The notes under the pieces: generated by a model | What the model saw: the letters and a program-made list of their open reading frames with translations, nothing else | The model's database searches: none | Told to the model about the DNA's origin: nothing | Part shown: positions 30,830 to 34,162 of the stretch, piece after piece | Layout of the letters: each line of letters opens with the position of its first letter | How positions within the stretch are numbered: the first letter of the stretch is position 1 | From: Ruminiclostridium sp. | GTDB taxonomy: Bacteria; Bacillota; Clostridia; Oscillospirales; Oscillospiraceae | Direction: 5' to 3' | Assembly: GCA_022792035.1 (NCBI GenBank) | Contig: JAAWAE010000031.1 | Location: forward strand, 1 to 34,162 | DNA length: 34,162 nucleotides | Position numbers and translations under genes: made by a program

Positions 30830-31809
30830 TCCAGGAACTTTTGTGCTTAAAAACCCGGGACACCGATCCCCGGCATAACCTGGCCTTGGAGGCGTACCTG
30901 CTGGAGCGGGTACGCCCTGGTCAGTGTATCCTCTATTTGTGGCAGAACCAGCGCACCGTGGTCATCGGGCGCAACCAGCACGCCCAGAGCGAGTGCCGCG
31001 TCCAAGCTTTGGAGGCCGACGGCGGGCGGCTGGTCCGGCGTTTGTCCGGGGGCGGGGCGGTTTACCACGATTTGGGGAATTTGAATTTTACCTTCCTGAC
31101 CGTTCGGGAAGACTACGACGTGGAAAAGCAGACCGAAGCCATCCTCCAGGCGGTGCGCTCCCTCGGCGTCCCCGCAGAGCGCAACGGACGCAACGATCTG
31201 ACCGCTCAGGGGGGCAAGTTCTCCGGCCATGCCTACTATCGCAGCGGGGCGCGGTGTTACCACCACGGGACCCTGATGGTCTCGGTGGACTTGGCCCCTT
31301 TGGAGCGGTATTTGAATGTCTCGCCCCTGAAGCTCCAGGCCAAGGGGGTGGCGTCGGTGCGCTCCCGGGTGGTGAACCTGCGGGACTTTTGTCCGGATTT
31401 GACCATAGACGCCCTTTGTGAGGCTCTGGCGACGGCTTTTTCGTCGGCCTATGGCCTGCCGGTGCGGACGCTCACCGAGGCGGAGCTGGACCAGGACGCC
31501 CTGGGGAAGGGCATCGCCCGGTTTTCCGACCCGGCCTGGATCTATGGGGACACCCGTCCCCTGGACGTGAGCCGGGAGGCGCTGTTCCCCTGGGGGCTGC
31601 TGCGTCTGGACTACAGTCTGGAGGGGGAGGTCATCACCCAGGCGGCGGTGTGGTCCGACGCCCTGGAGACGGAATATTTGACCCGGGTCCCGGAGGCCCT
31701 GGAGGGCTGTCCCCGGCAGCGGGAGGCGGTGCGGCAGCGCCTATCCGCCCTGCCCGACGCCCGGGAGGATACCTTGGAGGGCATTTTGGCCCTTCTGATG
31801 GAGGAATGA
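30826..31809 (+). CDS. lplA: Lipoate--protein ligase A
   Basis: A 327-residue protein. [20 protein letters not shown] (71-90) and [16 protein letters not shown] (121-136, catalytic Lys131) are diagnostic. It activates lipoate with ATP and attaches it to GcvH Lys64. The C-terminal accessory domain is present (from about 245). Because lipA/lipB are not seen here, the cell may depend on scavenged lipoate, though the rest of the genome is not visible. It overlaps gcvPB by ATGA, and lpdA starts 3 bp after its stop. Confidence 0.95.
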   Translation: MIQELLCLKTRDTDPRHNLALEAYLLERVRPGQCILYLWQNQRTVVIGRNQHAQSECRVQALEADGGRLVRRLSGGGAVYHDLGNLNFTFLTVREDYDVEKQTEAILQAVRSLGVPAERNGRNDLTAQGGKFSGHAYYRSGARCYHHGTLMVSVDLAPLERYLNVSPLKLQAKGVASVRSRVVNLRDFCPDLTIDALCEALATAFSSAYGLPVRTLTEAELDQDALGKGIARFSDPAWIYGDTRPLDVSREALFPWGLLRLDYSLEGEVITQAAVWSDALETEYLTRVPEALEGCPRQREAVRQRLSALPDAREDTLEGILALLMEE

Positions 31810-31812
31810 ACC

Positions 31813-33180
31813 ATGCAATTTGATCTTGCTATCATCGGCGGAGGACCGGGCGGCTACACCGCGGCGGAGAAGGCGGCTCAGTCGGGGCTGCAGGTGGTCC
31901 TGTTTGAACAGGAAGACCTGGGCGGCACCTGCCTCAACCGGGGCTGTATGCCCACCAAGGCCCTGCTGCACAGCGCGGAGACCTTCGCCGCTCTGGGGAA
32001 GGCGGAGGCTTTGGGCATCCAGGCCCAGGGCATTTCCTATGATTTTGCAGCCATGCACCGGCGCAAGGACACCGTGGTGGAGACCCTGCGCCAGGGCGTG
32101 GAGAAACTCATGAAGGCCAACAAAATCACCGTGGTGCGGGGACAGGCCTGCATCCAGGAGGCGGGTCTGGTCACCTGTCAGGGAGAGCGCTACGAGGTGA
32201 AAGATATTATCATCGCCACCGGCTCCCAGGTCTCCTATCCCCCCATCCCGGGGATCGACCTGCCCGGGGTTTGGAACAGCCGGGATATTTTAGAGGGGGG
32301 CGGACAGGACTTCACCTCCCTGGTCATCATCGGCGGCGGGGTGGTTGGCGTGGAGTGCGCCACCCTCTATCGCTGCCTGGGCTGCGAAGTGACGGTGCTG
32401 GAGGCGGCGGACCACATTCTGCCCTTCATGGACAAAGAGATCGCCCAGCGCCTGACCATGATCCTGAAGAAGCAGGGGGTCAGCGTGGAGGCCAAGGCCA
32501 GCGTCCAGAAGATCCAGGGGACCCCCGGCGAGATGCGCGTCACCTATGTGGACAAGAAGGGCGCGGAGCACACCGTCACCGCCCAAGGCGTTTTGGCGGC
32601 GGCGGGGCGGAAGGCGAACCTTGACGGCCTCTTTGGGCCGGACTTCACCCTGGAGCTGGAGCGGGGGGCCATCGTCGGTGACGCGGACGGGCGGACCAGC
32701 GTCCCCCACATCTATGTCATTGGGGACGCCAAGGCCCGGAATATCCAGCTGGCCCATGTGGCCAGCGCCCAGGGGGAGAACGCCGTGGCCGTGATCCTGG
32801 GGAAGAAGCCGCCCCTGGACATGAGCGTGGTCCCCAGCTGTGTGTACACGGACCCGGAAATCGCCTCTGTGGGCCTCACCGAAGAGGGGGCCAAGGCGGC
32901 GGAGGTCCCGGTCAAGACCGGGAAGTATCTCACCGGGGCCAACGGAAAGTGCCTGATCGAGGGAACGGAAAGCGGATATGTGAAGCTGGTGACCCATCGG
33001 GACAGCGGGAAGCTCCTGGGGGCGCAGCTGGTCTGCCCCCGGGCCACCGACATGGTGGGGGAGCTGGCCTTAGCCATCCAGAAGGGCCTGACGGCGGAGG
33101 ATCTGGCGGAAGTGATCCACCCCCACCCCACCTTCAGCGAGATGCTCTTCGGCGCGGCTGAGGGGTTCCGGCAGGGTTGA
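31813..33180 (+). CDS. lpdA: Dihydrolipoyl dehydrogenase (L protein)
   Basis: A 455-residue flavoenzyme of normal length. FAD-binding GGGPGG (9-14), redox disulphide GGTCLNRGCMPTKA (Cys40, Cys45), NAD-binding VIIGGGVVGVECA, and the catalytic HPHPTFSE (436-443). It reoxidises the dihydrolipoyl arm of GcvH, reducing NAD. Its position last among the gcv genes makes the operon self-sufficient for glycine cleavage. The stop overlaps the TTG start of the next gene. Confidence 0.97.
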   Translation: MQFDLAIIGGGPGGYTAAEKAAQSGLQVVLFEQEDLGGTCLNRGCMPTKALLHSAETFAALGKAEALGIQAQGISYDFAAMHRRKDTVVETLRQGVEKLMKANKITVVRGQACIQEAGLVTCQGERYEVKDIIIATGSQVSYPPIPGIDLPGVWNSRDILEGGGQDFTSLVIIGGGVVGVECATLYRCLGCEVTVLEAADHILPFMDKEIAQRLTMILKKQGVSVEAKASVQKIQGTPGEMRVTYVDKKGAEHTVTAQGVLAAAGRKANLDGLFGPDFTLELERGAIVGDADGRTSVPHIYVIGDAKARNIQLAHVASAQGENAVAVILGKKPPLDMSVVPSCVYTDPEIASVGLTEEGAKAAEVPVKTGKYLTGANGKCLIEGTESGYVKLVTHRDSGKLLGAQLVCPRATDMVGELALAIQKGLTAEDLAEVIHPHPTFSEMLFGAAEGFRQG

Positions 33181-33893
33181 ACCGCCTGCTTGGCCGGGAG
33201 GTCTGTCCCGGGGTTTGGCACTTTGAGGAGGACTACCGGGTTTATTGCACCCTGGTGCGCGGGCGAGACCGGGCCATTCTCTGGGATACCGGGCAGGGGA
33301 AGCGGGACCTGGCGGCGTGGGTGGCGGCGCAGTCATCCTGTTTGGTGATGAACAGTCACGGGCACAGCGACCACATCGGCGGGAATTTCCGCTTTCCTCT
33401 GGTGTACGCCCATCCCCTGGACTGGCCGCTGATGGAGGCCCACGCCCGGATGATGGGGCAGACCTGTACCCTGGCCCCCCTGGAGCCGGGGGATGTATTC
33501 GACTTAGGCGGACGGCGTGTCAAGATCGTTTCTCTCGCGGGGCACACCCGTGGCTCAGTGGGACTGCTGCTGGAGCGGGAGCGTCTGCTGCTGGCGGGGG
33601 ATGGGCTGAATCCAACGCTTCTTTTGCTGGGGCAGGAGGCGGCATCTTTCGCCCAGCTGCGGGAGACCCTGGAGGCCGTGGAGCGGCTGCCCTTTGACCG
33701 CTATCTTTTCAGTCATGGTCCGGGGCTGCTGGGGAAGGCCCAGGTGGGGCTGCATCTGCGGCATTTGGATGCGCTGCAGCCCATCCCACGGCCCGGGCCT
33801 CATGGCTCCGGGGCGTTTCGGAGTTTATATCAGGGAGAGGCAGGACGCTCTGTGTTCTTCTTTGACCGCAGTTTATTGGAAGGCGCCGTGTGA
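33177..33893 (+). CDS. Metallo-beta-lactamase-fold hydrolase
   Basis: A 238-residue cytoplasmic protein. The metal-binding motif HGHSDH (61-66), LAGHTRGSVGLLL, LLAGDGL and FSHGPGL give all the usual metal ligands of the fold. These enzymes hydrolyse thioesters, lactones, phosphodiesters or other substrates; the substrate is not clear. The best start is TTG 33177, overlapping the lpdA stop (TTGA); no better ATG or GTG with an RBS is near. Translational coupling to the glycine cleavage operon suggests a link to that pathway, possibly clearing a damaged folate or thioester product, but this is inference. Confidence 0.85.
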   Translation: MNRLLGREVCPGVWHFEEDYRVYCTLVRGRDRAILWDTGQGKRDLAAWVAAQSSCLVMNSHGHSDHIGGNFRFPLVYAHPLDWPLMEAHARMMGQTCTLAPLEPGDVFDLGGRRVKIVSLAGHTRGSVGLLLERERLLLAGDGLNPTLLLLGQEAASFAQLRETLEAVERLPFDRYLFSHGPGLLGKAQVGLHLRHLDALQPIPRPGPHGSGAFRSLYQGEAGRSVFFFDRSLLEGAV

Positions 33894-33921
33894 AAAAGCA
33901 CGGTGCCTTCGTGGCATAGCA

Positions 33922-33947
33922 AAGGGGACCGCGCCAGCGGTCCCCTT
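33922..33947 (+). terminator. Hairpin ending the glycine cleavage operon
   Basis: AAGGGGACCGC (33922-33932) pairs with GCGGTCCCCTT (33937-33947) around GCCA. Strong 11-bp stem but little T-run. Confidence 0.6.
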
Positions 33948-33974
33948 CAAACTTCCAAAGAAATCCCGGATATG

Positions 33975-34015
33975 TCAAAAAGAAACACCTCAAAACCGAA
34001 GTTTCGAGGTGTTTC
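33975..34015 (-). terminator. Terminator of the minus-strand tRNA operon
   Basis: On the minus strand: GAAACACCTC (34006-34015 reversed) pairs with GAGGTGTTTC (33982-33991 reversed), extended by GAAAC/GTTTT around TTCG, followed by TTTTTGA. Confidence 0.88.
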
Positions 34016-34091
<76 letters not shown>

Positions 34092-34096
34092 GAATA

Positions 34097-34162
34097 TGGC
34101 GACGCGGAAGGGACTTGAACCCTCGACCTCCGGCGTGACAGGCCGGCGTTCTAACCAACTGA
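34097..34162 (-). tRNA. tRNA-Asp (anticodon GTC), 5' end outside window
   Basis: Minus strand: anticodon loop CCTGTCA (anticodon GTC), variable loop AGGTC, T-arm GAGGG TTCAAGT CCCTT, encoded CCA. The 5' acceptor strand lies beyond the right edge. It is 5 bp from tRNA-Thr and probably co-transcribed. Confidence 0.93.

Noticed and set aside
33894-34015. Plus-strand frame extending past the metallo-hydrolase to 34080
   Set aside because: It overlaps the tRNA genes and two hairpin terminators and has no RBS.

Overview
The window comes from a GC-rich, endospore-forming member of the Firmicutes, most like the gut Oscillospiraceae (Flavonifractor/Pseudoflavonifractor-type). This is inferred from spoIID, ylmH, a DUF896 gene, split gcvPA/gcvPB, a tandem glycine riboswitch, a CIRCE element, strong AGGAGG ribosome binding sites and near-consensus TTGACA-N16..18-TATAAT promoters. 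No taxon was confirmed by search.

Layout. 1-3.5 kb: the end of a coiled-coil protein with exact 45-bp repeats, a DUF896 gene and ylmH (minus strand), a lipid kinase gene and two UspA genes. 3.5-7.4 kb: two separate loci, each built as promoter, tandem-repeat RNA, hairpin terminator and small-protein gene. That is the plan of type III (RNA-antitoxin) toxin-antitoxin systems; the first protein looks TenpN-like, the second CptN-like. They flank two secreted proteins with copper-amine-oxidase-N-like domains. 7.4-9.1 kb: bioY and birA with a BirA-type operator. 9.1-13.3 kb: a membrane zinc-ribbon protein, an EamA transporter and a polar amino acid ABC transporter (binding protein, permease, ATPase).

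13.3-17.9 kb is a patchy accessory region. It holds a 30-residue hydrophobic peptide gene covered by an antisense promoter (type I toxin-antitoxin-like), a Phd-type antitoxin with a 5'-truncated ParE/RelE toxin, and an AT-rich block of a membrane-anchored HTH regulator, two secreted proteins and a small zinc-ribbon protein. It also holds decayed fragments of a second Phd gene and of the clpB 3' end, and a small membrane-protein gene with a truncated paralogue.

17.9-24.4 kb: clpB and hsp20 (minus strand) with a perfect CIRCE element, an aminotransferase, a polysaccharide deacetylase and spoIID. 24.8-33.9 kb: mnmE, then a glycine-riboswitch-controlled operon gcvT-gcvH-gcvPA-gcvPB-lplA-lpdA ending in a metallo-beta-lactamase-fold gene. 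It encodes the whole glycine cleavage system plus lipoate attachment to GcvH. The window ends with minus-strand tRNA-Thr(GGT) and a partial tRNA-Asp(GTC).

Main points of interest: the two repeat-RNA/toxin loci with covarying hairpin stems, the possible type I module, and the signs of repeated toxin-antitoxin gain and decay between 13.4 and 17.9 kb.
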